From Alkalitalea saponilacus (GTDB lineage: Bacteria; Bacteroidota; Bacteroidia; Bacteroidales; Marinilabiliaceae): 64,000 nt of DNA. The translations under genes were made by a program, and so were the position numbers. Location: NCBI RefSeq assembly GCF_900168165.1, contig NZ_FUYV01000016.1, forward strand, positions 1 to 64,000, in the 5' to 3' direction. The notes beneath the pieces are model-generated. The model saw only the letters and a program-made list of their open reading frames with translations. It did not search any database and had not been told where the DNA came from. Position 1 is the first letter of the stretch, and every line of letters starts with the position of its first letter. Positions 19,788 through 29,446 of this stretch are shown one piece after another.

Positions 19788-19809
19788 GGATGTTTTTCAT
19801 AAAACATCC
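19788..19809. repeat. Hairpin before rplO
   Basis: GGATGTTTT (19788-19796), loop TCAT, AAAACATCC (19801-19809): a perfect 9-bp stem in the 80-base rpmD-rplO spacer. No T-run follows. Possible mRNA processing or translational control element. Confidence 0.55.
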
Positions 19810-19839
19810 CATGGTTTTTCGATTTCAAACTATAGAAAA

Positions 19840-20286
19840 ATGAAACTGAACGAATTGAAACCTGCATCCGGATCTACGCACAGCGAACGTCGCATCGGAC
19901 GTGGTCAGGGTTCCGGATACGGAGGTACCTCCACACGTGGACATAAAGGTGCCAAATCCCGCTCAGGTTATTCCAAAAAAATCGGTTTTGAAGGTGGTCA
20001 AATGCCACTTCAGAGAAGGGTTCCTAAATTCGGATTTAAGAACATCAATAGAAAAGAGTACAAATCAATCAATATTGATGTACTTCAGGGATTGGTAGAG
20101 AAAAACGGATGGAGCGTAATTAGCCCTGAAAACCTTATGGAAGCCGGTTTAATCAGCAAGAATGACCTGGTTAAAATCCTTGGAAATGGAAGCATTTCTG
20201 CTAAAGTTGAAGTAAAAGCTCATGCTTTTTCTAAAAGTGCAGAAGCTGCCATCGAAGCAGCACAAGGAAGCGTTGTGAAACTGTAG
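19840..20286 (+). CDS. rplO: Ribosomal protein L15
   Basis: A 148-residue late-assembly 50S protein. [37 protein letters not shown]-type N-terminus (glycine-rich and basic) and the end [22 protein letters not shown] are diagnostic. A strong hairpin separates it from secY. Confidence 0.98.
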   Translation: MKLNELKPASGSTHSERRIGRGQGSGYGGTSTRGHKGAKSRSGYSKKIGFEGGQMPLQRRVPKFGFKNINRKEYKSINIDVLQGLVEKNGWSVISPENLMEAGLISKNDLVKILGNGSISAKVEVKAHAFSKSAEAAIEAAQGSVVKL

Positions 20287-20300
20287 AATAATGAAACTGG

Positions 20301-20339
20301 CCATACATTCAAATTACTAGTATGTAATTTGAATGATGG
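20301..20339. repeat. Long hairpin between rplO and secY
   Basis: CATTCAAATTAC (20306-20317), loop TAGTAT, GTAATTTGAATG (20324-20335): a perfect 12-bp stem, extended four more pairs (CCAT/ATGG) across one bulged A. It has no T-run. It sits 38 bases before the secY ATG, so it may set relative expression of secY against ribosomal proteins. Confidence 0.65.
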
Positions 20340-20377
20340 TAAGTTACATTTAGCAAAAGATTCAAAATATATTTTAC

Positions 20378-21715
20378 ATGAAGCTATTTGAAACCATCCG
20401 TAATATTTGGAAAATCGAAGATCTCAGAAGTCGGATACTGACTACTCTGGGTTTTATCATGATTTACCGTCTGGGTTCTTTTGTTGTACTGCCCGGTATT
20501 GATCCCAATCAATTAACCGCACTGGCAGACCAAACCAGTTCTGGTGTTTTAGGATTGTTAAATATGTTTTCCGGAGGAGCATTTGCTAATGCTTCTATTA
20601 TGGCGTTAGGTATTATGCCATACATCTCCGCTTCAATTGTAATCCAGTTGATGGGAATAGCAGTTCCTTATTTTCAGCGTTTACAGCGTGAAGGAGAAAG
20701 CGGACGTAGGAAAATTAACCAGATAACAAGGTATTTAACCGTTGTGATCTTGTTGTTCCAGGCTCCAGGTTATATTGCTAACTTATATGTACAGCTGCCT
20801 GAGAGTGCTTTTGTTACTACAGGATGGAGTTTCACAATTACCTCTACCATCATTCTTACAGCAGGTAGTATGTTTGTTATGTGGCTTGGTGAAAGAATAA
20901 CTGATAAGGGTATTGGTAACGGTATTTCTTTGATCATCATGATTGGTATCATTGCCATGTTGCCTTTCTCACTGTTTGCTGAATTTGTTTCCAGAGTTGA
21001 AGAAGGCGGCGGGTTGGTAATGTTACTAATTGAGTTCGTATTCCTGTTCTTTGTTTTCAAAGGTGCTATTCTGTTGGTACAGGGAACACGTCGTGTTCCT
21101 GTTCAGTACGCTAAAAGAATCGTTGGAAATAAACAGTACGGCGGTGTTCGTCAGTATATACCACTAAAGGTAAATGCTGCCGGTGTTATGCCTATCATCT
21201 TTGCTCAGGCAATTATGTTTATTCCAATTGTTTTTGCAGGATATGTAGATAGCGATGCAGCTACCGGATTTGCTGCCACTTTTGGTAATTTTACCGGATT
21301 TTGGTACAATTTCGTGTTTGCTACATTGATTATACTCTTTACCTATTTTTACACAGCTGTTACCATTAATCCAACGCAAATGGCAGAGGACATGAAACGT
21401 AACGGTGGTTTTATACCAGGTGTAAAACCAGGTAAGAAAACAGCAGAGTTTTTAGACTCAGTTATGTCGAAGATCACACTACCAGGTTCTTTTTGTCTGG
21501 CCTTTATAGCAATTTTACCCGCATTTGCAATGCTTGCAGGTGTTGATCAGAATTTTGCTCAGTTCTTTGGAGGAACCTCGCTTTTGATCTTGGTTGGTGT
21601 GGTGTTAGATACTTTGCAACAAATAGAGAGTCATCTGTTGATGAGACACTATGACGGACTACTGAAAACAGGGCGTATCAAAGGACGTTCTGGCGGTGGT
21701 GGAGCTGTATTGTAG
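20378..21715 (+). CDS. secY: Protein translocase subunit SecY
   Basis: The 445-residue channel of the Sec translocon in the inner membrane, with ten expected transmembrane segments. LSGGAFANASIMALGIMPYISASIVIQL-type plug/TM2 region, RVPVQYAKRIVG and FKNGGFIPG-like MKRNGGFIPGVKPGKKTAEFL are present (loops that contact SecA and the ribosome). It keeps its usual place after rplO. adk, which often follows in other phyla, is replaced by map. Confidence 0.98.
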   Translation: MKLFETIRNIWKIEDLRSRILTTLGFIMIYRLGSFVVLPGIDPNQLTALADQTSSGVLGLLNMFSGGAFANASIMALGIMPYISASIVIQLMGIAVPYFQRLQREGESGRRKINQITRYLTVVILLFQAPGYIANLYVQLPESAFVTTGWSFTITSTIILTAGSMFVMWLGERITDKGIGNGISLIIMIGIIAMLPFSLFAEFVSRVEEGGGLVMLLIEFVFLFFVFKGAILLVQGTRRVPVQYAKRIVGNKQYGGVRQYIPLKVNAAGVMPIIFAQAIMFIPIVFAGYVDSDAATGFAATFGNFTGFWYNFVFATLIILFTYFYTAVTINPTQMAEDMKRNGGFIPGVKPGKKTAEFLDSVMSKITLPGSFCLAFIAILPAFAMLAGVDQNFAQFFGGTSLLILVGVVLDTLQQIESHLLMRHYDGLLKTGRIKGRSGGGGAVL

Positions 21716-21734
21716 AAAAAGAGGTAGTATATAG

Positions 21735-22514
21735 ATGGTTTATTTAAAGACTGACGAAGAGATTGAGTTGTTGAGGGAGAGCAATCTTCTTGTAGCAAAA
21801 ACCCTTGGGGAATTGGCAAAGGTCATTAAACCCGGAGTTACTACACTCCAATTGGATAAAATTGCAGAAACTTTTATCAGGGATCACAAAGGTGTTCCCG
21901 GATTCCTTAATTACCAAGGTTTTCCTAATACCCTGTGTACTTCTGTCAATGATCAGGTGGTACATGGAATTCCAAATGATAAGCCACTGAACGATGGTGA
22001 TATAGTTTCAATTGATTGTGGAGTTTTATTAAACGGTTTTTATGGCGATTGTGCCTATACTTTTGAAGTAGGACAAGTTGACGAAAAGATTAGAAGACTT
22101 TTACAAACAACAAAGGAATCTTTATATAAAGGCATCGAACAGGCTTTTGAAGGAAACAGACTGGGAGATATTGGACATGCTGTACAAACCTTGTGTGAAT
22201 CCAGAGGATATTCAGTTGTACGAGAGATGGTGGGACATGGAATAGGACGTAAACTGCACGAACCCCCTGAAGTACCCAACTACGGACGAAAAGGATCCGG
22301 AATTAAGTTGAGAAAAGGGATGGTAATTGCAGTGGAACCAATGATAAATCTTGGTAAAAGAGATATCAAAATGTGGAATGATAACTGGACTATCAGTACT
22401 ATTGATAAAAGCATTTCTGCACACTATGAGCACACCATTGCCATAGGAAAAAATGAAGCTGATATATTATCTAGTTTCAAATTTGTAGAAGAAGTATTAA
22501 CTTTGCAGTCTTAA
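21735..22514 (+). CDS. map: Methionine aminopeptidase, type I
   Basis: A 259-residue cytosolic metalloenzyme that removes the initiator methionine. The pita-bread metal ligands are visible: D in SIDCGVLLNGFYGD (two aspartates), H in MVGHGIGRKLHE, E in AVEPMINLG and the C-terminal E in HYEHTIAI. Length fits the short type Ia form. It is 19 bases after secY and 22 before infA. Confidence 0.97.
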   Translation: MVYLKTDEEIELLRESNLLVAKTLGELAKVIKPGVTTLQLDKIAETFIRDHKGVPGFLNYQGFPNTLCTSVNDQVVHGIPNDKPLNDGDIVSIDCGVLLNGFYGDCAYTFEVGQVDEKIRRLLQTTKESLYKGIEQAFEGNRLGDIGHAVQTLCESRGYSVVREMVGHGIGRKLHEPPEVPNYGRKGSGIKLRKGMVIAVEPMINLGKRDIKMWNDNWTISTIDKSISAHYEHTIAIGKNEADILSSFKFVEEVLTLQS

Positions 22515-22536
22515 AATCAAAAAAATAAATTGAGCT

Positions 22537-22755
22537 ATGGCTAAACAAGCCTCTATAGAACAAGACGGAACCATCGTAGAAGCACTATCTAATGCCATGT
22601 TTCGCGTGGAATTAGAGAACGGACATGTGATCACCGCTCATATTTCCGGTAAAATGCGAATGCATTATATTAAAATTCTACCCGGTGATAAAGTGAAGGT
22701 TGAAATGTCACCTTATGATTTAACAAAAGGTAGAATCAGTTACAGATATAAATAA
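22537..22755 (+). CDS. infA: Translation initiation factor IF-1
   Basis: A 72-residue OB-fold factor that occupies the ribosomal A site during initiation. [39 protein letters not shown] and [12 protein letters not shown] are diagnostic. It lies between map and rpmJ in the superoperon. Confidence 0.98.
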   Translation: MAKQASIEQDGTIVEALSNAMFRVELENGHVITAHISGKMRMHYIKILPGDKVKVEMSPYDLTKGRISYRYK

Positions 22756-22773
22756 TACTCAATACTTATTACA

Positions 22774-22890
22774 ATGAAGGTAAGAGCATCTGTTAAAAAG
22801 CGTAGTGCCGACTGTAAAATTGTACGTCGCAAAGGCCGCTTGTATGTGATAAACAAGAAAAATCCAAAGTTTAAACAACGTCAAGGATAA
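22774..22890 (+). CDS. rpmJ: Ribosomal protein L36 (zinc-independent form)
   Basis: A 38-residue gene below usual length cut-offs. It starts [19 protein letters not shown] and ends with NPKFKQRQG. The usual zinc ribbon (three cysteines and a histidine) is lost: only the cysteine at residue 14 remains, and the normal final C and H positions are N and F. It is 18 bases after infA and 12 before rpsM. Confidence 0.95.
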   Translation: MKVRASVKKRSADCKIVRRKGRLYVINKKNPKFKQRQG

Positions 22891-22902
22891 ATTTTATAGA
22901 AT

Positions 22903-23280
22903 ATGGCAAGAATTGCAGGAGTAGACATCCCGGCAAACAAAAGGGGTGAAATTGCATTGACCTATATTTATGGAATCGGACGCAGCAAAGCGAGCACCAT
23001 TTTGAAAGAAATTGGTGTTGATCCAAGTATGAAGGTCAAAGAATGGCAGGATGAACAAATTACTGCTGTTCGTGAATACATTGGCAACAATGTTAAAACT
23101 GAAGGTGAGTTGCGTTCTGAGGTGCAATTAAATATCAAACGATTAATGGATATTGGTTGTTACAGAGGAATTCGTCATCGTATTGGATTACCGGTACGTG
23201 GACAATCTACAAAGAACAACGCTCGTACACGTAAGGGTAAAAAGAAAACTGTTGCTAATAAGAAGAAGGCTACTAAATAA
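22903..23280 (+). CDS. rpsM: Ribosomal protein S13
   Basis: A 125-residue 30S head protein that makes an intersubunit bridge. [22 protein letters not shown]-type start, [26 protein letters not shown] near the end and a lysine-rich tail are diagnostic. First gene of the alpha-operon part. Confidence 0.98.
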   Translation: MARIAGVDIPANKRGEIALTYIYGIGRSKASTILKEIGVDPSMKVKEWQDEQITAVREYIGNNVKTEGELRSEVQLNIKRLMDIGCYRGIRHRIGLPVRGQSTKNNARTRKGKKKTVANKKKATK

Positions 23281-23290
23281 TCATTAGAAA

Positions 23291-23680
23291 ATGGCAAAAA
23301 AGGCAGGATCATCTAAAAAAAGAGTTGTAAAAGTTGATGCACTTGGACAGGCGCACATTCACTCGTCGTTCAATAACATCATTGTTTCTCTTACAAACTC
23401 TAACGGCCAGGTTATCTCCTGGTCAAGTGCCGGTAAAATGGGATTCCGCGGATCAAAAAAGAACACCCCATATGCCGCACAAACCGCTGCAGCTGATTGC
23501 GCAAAAGTGGCTTATGACTTAGGCTTGCGCAAAGTGAAAGTGTATGTTAAAGGACCGGGTAATGGTCGTGAATCAGCTATTCGCTCTATTAATTCTACAG
23601 GAATTGATATTATGGAGATTGTTGACGTAACACCAATGCCTCATAACGGTTGTCGCCCACCAAAAAGAAGAAGGGTATAA
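23291..23680 (+). CDS. rpsK: Ribosomal protein S11
   Basis: A 129-residue platform protein of the 30S subunit. [24 protein letters not shown] and the end [17 protein letters not shown] are diagnostic. A 144-base spacer, the longest in the superoperon, separates it from rpsD. Confidence 0.98.
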   Translation: MAKKAGSSKKRVVKVDALGQAHIHSSFNNIIVSLTNSNGQVISWSSAGKMGFRGSKKNTPYAAQTAAADCAKVAYDLGLRKVKVYVKGPGNGRESAIRSINSTGIDIMEIVDVTPMPHNGCRPPKRRRV

Positions 23681-23790
23681 TTTTAATAATAACTAGTTGT
23701 TAACCATAAGTTTTTGTTTTGAATTTTGAATACTGGGTGGTTATTATAACCTTCCTTTCTATCATCTTGCGGCTGTCATATTCAATTTTT

Positions 23791-23818
23791 AAAATCAAAA
23801 ATTTAAAATCAAAAATTT
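23791..23818 (+). repeat. Tandem 14-bp duplication before rpsD
   Basis: AAAATCAAAAATTT occurs twice head to tail (23791-23804, 23805-23818), ending six bases before the rpsD ATG. It is perfect and forms much of the rpsD leader. Confidence 0.8.
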
Positions 23819-23824
23819 AGTAGA

Positions 23825-24430
23825 ATGGCTAGATACATTGGTCCAAAGACTAAAATTTCACGTAAATTCGGAGAACCTATTTATGGTCCCGATAAATATT
23901 TCGAAAAGAAGAACTATCCCCCTGGACAACACGGTGCAAACCGTCGCAAAAAAACCAGCGAATACGGAGTTCAGTTAAAGGAAAAACAAAAAGCCAAATA
24001 TACTTACGGTGTATTGGAGAAGCAATTCCGTAATTTGTTTGAAAAAGCAAACCGGTCTAAAGGTATTACCGGTGAGGTATTACTCTCGTTGCTTGAGGCA
24101 AGATTAGATAACGTAGTTTACCGTTTAGGAATTGCTCCTACTCGTGCAGCTGCCAGACAACTTGTTTCACACAGACACATTACTGTAGATGGCTCAGTAG
24201 TAAACATCCCATCCTATTCACTTAAACCAGGACAACTGGTTGGTGTAAGGGAAAAATCAAAATCATTGGAAGCTATTGCTAATTCATTAAGCAGCTCCAG
24301 TGTTCATAAGTTCTCATGGTTAGAGTGGGATTCAGATAAAATGGTTGGTAAGTTTATGAACCTTCCTGAAAGATCTGACATTCCAGAAAACATTAAAGAA
24401 CAGTTGATCGTTGAATTATATTCTAAATAA
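23825..24430 (+). CDS. rpsD: Ribosomal protein S4 (cysteine-free N-terminus)
   Basis: A 201-residue primary 16S binder; in E. coli it is the alpha-operon repressor. The S4 RNA-binding fold is seen in [34 protein letters not shown]. The N-terminal zinc-binding cysteines of some S4 proteins are absent ([16 protein letters not shown]). It is preceded by a long spacer and a tandem repeat that could serve feedback control. Confidence 0.98.
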   Translation: MARYIGPKTKISRKFGEPIYGPDKYFEKKNYPPGQHGANRRKKTSEYGVQLKEKQKAKYTYGVLEKQFRNLFEKANRSKGITGEVLLSLLEARLDNVVYRLGIAPTRAAARQLVSHRHITVDGSVVNIPSYSLKPGQLVGVREKSKSLEAIANSLSSSSVHKFSWLEWDSDKMVGKFMNLPERSDIPENIKEQLIVELYSK

Positions 24431-24439
24431 TTTATTCTT

Positions 24440-25432
24440 ATGGCAATATTAGCGTTCCAAAAACCTGATAAGGTCATCATGCTTGATGCTGATGACAAGT
24501 TCGGTCGTTTCGAATTCCGTCCTCTTGAACCAGGATATGGTATTACTGTTGGAAATGCCTTAAGAAGAATTTTGCTCTCTTCTTTAGAGGGCTTTGCGAT
24601 CACAACTGTTAAGATCGAAGGTGTTGATCATGAGTTTTCCAGTATTCCCGGGGTTGTAGATGATGTTACCGAAATCATTATGAATCTGAAGCAGGTTCGT
24701 TTTAAACAAACTGTTGAAGATAATGACAGTGAAAAGGTGACCATCTCAATTACAGGAAAAGAGGCTTTAACCGCCGGGGAATTGAATAATGTATTATCAA
24801 ATTTCAAGGTTCTTAACCCTGATTTGATCATTGCAAGAATGAACCCCGAGGTGAATCTTCAAATGACCATTACGATCAATAAAGGAAGAGGCTATGTTCC
24901 GGCTGAAGAGAATCGGAATTCTGAAATGGAATTTGGAACCATCGCGGTGGATTCAATTTTTACACCTATTCGTAATGTTCAATACTCCGTTGAAAACTAT
25001 CGTGTAGAACAAAAAACCGACTACGAAAAATTGTTGGTGGAAATCAGCACCGATGGATCAATTCATCCTAAAGATGCATTAAAGGAAGCTTCTAAGATAT
25101 TAATTTATCACTTCATGTTATTCTCTGATGAGAAGATTACTCTGGATACAGATGAAAAGTCCGGAAATGAGGAGTTTGATGAGGAGGTGCTTCATATGCG
25201 TCAACTGTTAAAAACCAAGCTTGTAGATCTTGATCTATCTGTGCGTGCATTGAATTGCCTGAAAGCTGCAGATGTTGAGACTCTTGGAGAATTGGTTCAA
25301 TACAACCGGAACGACTTGTTAAAGTTCAGAAATTTCGGAAAGAAATCTCTTACCGAGTTAGATGATCTTTTGGTTAACCTGAATCTGAGTTTCGGTATGG
25401 ATATAACGAAGTATAAATTAGACAAGGAATAA
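24440..25432 (+). CDS. rpoA: RNA polymerase alpha subunit
   Basis: A 330-residue protein. The N-terminal assembly domain has the family blocks [24 protein letters not shown] and IDPKD-like [11 protein letters not shown]; a flexible linker near residues 230-255 leads to the C-terminal domain with [26 protein letters not shown] and [12 protein letters not shown], which binds UP-elements and activators. It is nine bases after rpsD. Confidence 0.98.
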   Translation: MAILAFQKPDKVIMLDADDKFGRFEFRPLEPGYGITVGNALRRILLSSLEGFAITTVKIEGVDHEFSSIPGVVDDVTEIIMNLKQVRFKQTVEDNDSEKVTISITGKEALTAGELNNVLSNFKVLNPDLIIARMNPEVNLQMTITINKGRGYVPAEENRNSEMEFGTIAVDSIFTPIRNVQYSVENYRVEQKTDYEKLLVEISTDGSIHPKDALKEASKILIYHFMLFSDEKITLDTDEKSGNEEFDEEVLHMRQLLKTKLVDLDLSVRALNCLKAADVETLGELVQYNRNDLLKFRNFGKKSLTELDDLLVNLNLSFGMDITKYKLDKE

Positions 25433-25438
25433 TTAACG

Positions 25439-26041
25439 ATGAGACATAATAAGAAATTTAACCACCTGGGGAGAACCAGTTCGCACAGAAAGGCGATGCT
25501 GTCCAATATGGCATCTTCGCTGATCTTGCATAAGCGCATCAAAACCACAGTGGCAAAAGCTAAAGCATTAAGAATGTATGTTGAGCCGTTGATCACCAAA
25601 TCAAAGGATGATACAACGCATTCTCGCCGTATTGTTTTCAGTCACTTACAAAATAAAGAGGCTGTATCAGAACTGTTTCGTGAGATTTCACAAAAAGTGG
25701 CAGATCGCCCAGGAGGATATACAAGAATTCTGAAATTAGGAAACCGGTTTGGTGATGCTGCAGCAATGTGTTACATTGAATTGGTTGACTATAACGAGAA
25801 CATGCTTGTTGGTAAAGAAGGTGCAGCAGACGAAACGAAAAAGACTCGTAGAAGTAGAAGAGGTAGTAAATCTACCGCAAAAACTACTGAGCCTGTAGCC
25901 GCCGTAGCAGCAGATGTTGCAGAAGTTATTGAATCTGGTGAAACTACAGAAGATAAAGTGTCTGAGGTAGAAGCCCCGGAAAGTACCACTGATGAAGCTG
26001 CTTCAGCAGAGTCTGAAGATAAAATGGAAACTAAGGAATAA
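25439..26041 (+). CDS. rplQ: Ribosomal protein L17 with long acidic C-terminal tail
   Basis: The first ~125 residues are a normal L17 ([40 protein letters not shown]). Residues about 125-200 form a low-complexity tail, first basic ([11 protein letters not shown]), then rich in alanine, glutamate, threonine and valine. E. coli L17 is about 127 residues, so the tail is an addition of some 75 residues, expected to be disordered. Last gene of the superoperon, followed by a terminator. Confidence 0.96.
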   Translation: MRHNKKFNHLGRTSSHRKAMLSNMASSLILHKRIKTTVAKAKALRMYVEPLITKSKDDTTHSRRIVFSHLQNKEAVSELFREISQKVADRPGGYTRILKLGNRFGDAAAMCYIELVDYNENMLVGKEGAADETKKTRRSRRGSKSTAKTTEPVAAVAADVAEVIESGETTEDKVSEVEAPESTTDEAASAESEDKMETKE

Positions 26042-26080
26042 TTACAGATATGAATGTATCTGTTTAGATATTGTTCTTGA

Positions 26081-26118
26081 AAAAAGGGATAAAGACTTGT
26101 TGACTTTATCCTTTTTTT
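26081..26118 (+). terminator. Terminator of the ribosomal superoperon
   Basis: AAAAAGGGATAAAG (26081-26094) pairs with CTTTATCCTTTTT across one bulge and runs into a T-tract ending at 26118. It begins 40 bases after the rplQ stop. Confidence 0.88.
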
Positions 26119-26203
26119 ATGAAACACGAGGGAGATTGAAAATCATCTCATGATAGGTCTTCCCCCAGATAGAGTCTGATGGGAAAATTAAACTTCATAA
26201 TAA

Positions 26204-27574
<1,371 letters not shown>

Positions 27575-27600
27575 TCATTCAATGTGATTATTTTGATTGC

Positions 27601-27630
27601 AAAAAGGGGCACGTAAGTAGCCCCTTTTTT
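27601..27630 (+). terminator. eno terminator
   Basis: AAAAAGGGGC (27601-27610) pairs with GCCCCTTTTT (27620-27629), a 10-bp stem running directly into T. It lies 26 bases after the eno stop. Confidence 0.92.
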
Positions 27631-27771
27631 GTATATTATGAGGGAAAAGCATTTTAAAGCATTTTTATAAAATTGATAGGGTAGGAGAACTTTTTTGATA
27701 TGTTGAGTGTTTTTTATTTACGATAATAAATCATTTTGTCATATCTTAATACCAAAATAAATTTATGAGCT

Positions 27772-29082
27772 ATGGATCAAGTTAAACAAAGGTTAAAAGA
27801 AGTAGGTGAATCAAAATCGGAACAACTTAAGGAATTAGTCAGAGAACATGGGGATAAAGTACTCCAAGAAGTAACCATCGGACAGGTATTGTCCGGTATG
27901 AAAGGGGTTGTTGCGTTGTTAACTGATACATCAAAACTTGATCCGTCAGAAGGAATTCGATTCAGGGGTTATTCTATACCTGAGCTGCGTGCAAAGCTTC
28001 CAAAAATTAGAGAAGATGGAGAACCTTTGCCCGAAGGGTTGTTCTACCTGATGCTTATTGGAGAAATTCCAGATAAGGCTACGGTGGATTTTATTTCACA
28101 AGAATGGGCTCGCAGAGCCCAGGGTATCCCTGATCATGTATTTAAAGTAATCGATTCTTTGCCAATAACGGCACACCCAATGATTCAGTTTAATACTGCA
28201 ATATTGGCCATGAGTACCGAATCTCATTTCCGAAGAGCCTACATGGCAGGCATGGACAAAAAGGATTACTGGGGTCCAATGTACGAAGGAGTAATGGATT
28301 TGATTAGCAGGCTACCGGTAATTACAGCTTATATATATCGCCGTTGTTTTCATGGACAAAAACATATAAAACCAGATCCTTCACTGGATTGGGCTGGAAA
28401 TATTGCTCACATGATGGGGCACTCTTCTGAAGAAGCAAAGCGCCTCATGCGCCTTTACATGGTTTTGCATGCCGACCATGAAGGTGGAAACGTTTCAGCG
28501 CATGCCACCCATCTTGTTGGAACTGCCTTATCAAATCCATATTACAGCTTTTCGGCCGGTATGAACGGATTAGCGGGGCCTTTACATGGAATGGCAAACC
28601 AAGAGGTTATGCACTGGCTTGAAAAACTAATAAAAGAAATTGGAACAGAAACACCCTCGGTTGATCAGATAAAAGAGTATGCAATAGCAACTCTGGAACA
28701 AGGACGCGTTATACCCGGATACGGACACGCCGTATTAAGAAAAACTGATCCAAGGTTTTCTGAACAGCTAAACTTCGCAAAAAAGTACATTCCCGACGCA
28801 CCCCTCATTCAGTTGGTAAGTAAAATATACGAGGTTGTACCTGACGTACTAGCCTCAACCGGGAAAGTAAAGAATCCCTGGCCAAATGTTGATGCCATTT
28901 CAGGCAGTTTGTTATCCAGCTACGGGATTAAGGAATTCCCTATTTACACAGTGCTTTTTGGAGTTTCACGATCATTGGGTGTACTCACATCTCTTATTTG
29001 GGACAGAATATACGGAATGCCGTTGGAAAGACCTTCTTCACAAACATTTGACTGGTTTGAAGAACAGGGCAAACAAAAATAA
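27772..29082 (+). CDS. gltA: Citrate synthase, mitochondrial-like type
   Basis: A 436-residue TCA-cycle enzyme joining acetyl-CoA and oxaloacetate. Catalytic residues are visible as H in GPLHGMANQEV, H in IPGYGHAVLRKTDPR and D in NPWPNVDAISG. These blocks, with EGIRFRGYSIPE, read more like the mitochondrial enzyme than the NADH-regulated hexameric GltA of E. coli. It stands alone between two terminators. Confidence in the reaction is high; the subtype is my reading of motifs. Confidence 0.95.
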   Translation: MDQVKQRLKEVGESKSEQLKELVREHGDKVLQEVTIGQVLSGMKGVVALLTDTSKLDPSEGIRFRGYSIPELRAKLPKIREDGEPLPEGLFYLMLIGEIPDKATVDFISQEWARRAQGIPDHVFKVIDSLPITAHPMIQFNTAILAMSTESHFRRAYMAGMDKKDYWGPMYEGVMDLISRLPVITAYIYRRCFHGQKHIKPDPSLDWAGNIAHMMGHSSEEAKRLMRLYMVLHADHEGGNVSAHATHLVGTALSNPYYSFSAGMNGLAGPLHGMANQEVMHWLEKLIKEIGTETPSVDQIKEYAIATLEQGRVIPGYGHAVLRKTDPRFSEQLNFAKKYIPDAPLIQLVSKIYEVVPDVLASTGKVKNPWPNVDAISGSLLSSYGIKEFPIYTVLFGVSRSLGVLTSLIWDRIYGMPLERPSSQTFDWFEEQGKQK

Positions 29083-29227
29083 AGTCTTATGCAATGTAAT
29101 TTGTCAGATCTAACAATCTGCCTGATGCATTAATATAAAGAGATGCTCAGGAAGTTTTTTAAATGCAGAGTTAAATGTATGTGAGCAAGATGAAAATAGA
29201 ATCTCTCATATAGCATACAAAACTAAA

Positions 29228-29257
29228 AAGGACTGTTAGGACAGTCCTTATTTTTTG
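29228..29257 (+). terminator. gltA terminator
   Basis: AAGGACTGT (29228-29236), loop TAGG, ACAGTCCTT (29241-29249), then ATTTTTTG. A perfect 9-bp stem with a T-run, 146 bases after the gltA stop. Confidence 0.88.
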
Positions 29258-29446
29258 TTTCCAATAAAGCTACAGAGGGGTTGTATCCAACAAATATTGC
29301 CATAATAAACTAGAACCCAAATAAAACATTCGTCACAAAAATGTCGTATACTAGAGGTTGAGAGATAATTAAAGTAAGAATTTCATAATGATAAACTTTG
29401 TTGCTCTTAGCTATTTTAAGCATATTTGTCTGACTTAAATAAGATC
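29258..29446. other. Spacer between gltA terminator and sensor gene
   Basis: AT-rich sequence without a gene. TAAACTTTG at 29394-29402 resembles the -7 element (TAnnTTTG) with one extra base and could drive the next gene. Nothing else stands out. Confidence 0.35.
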
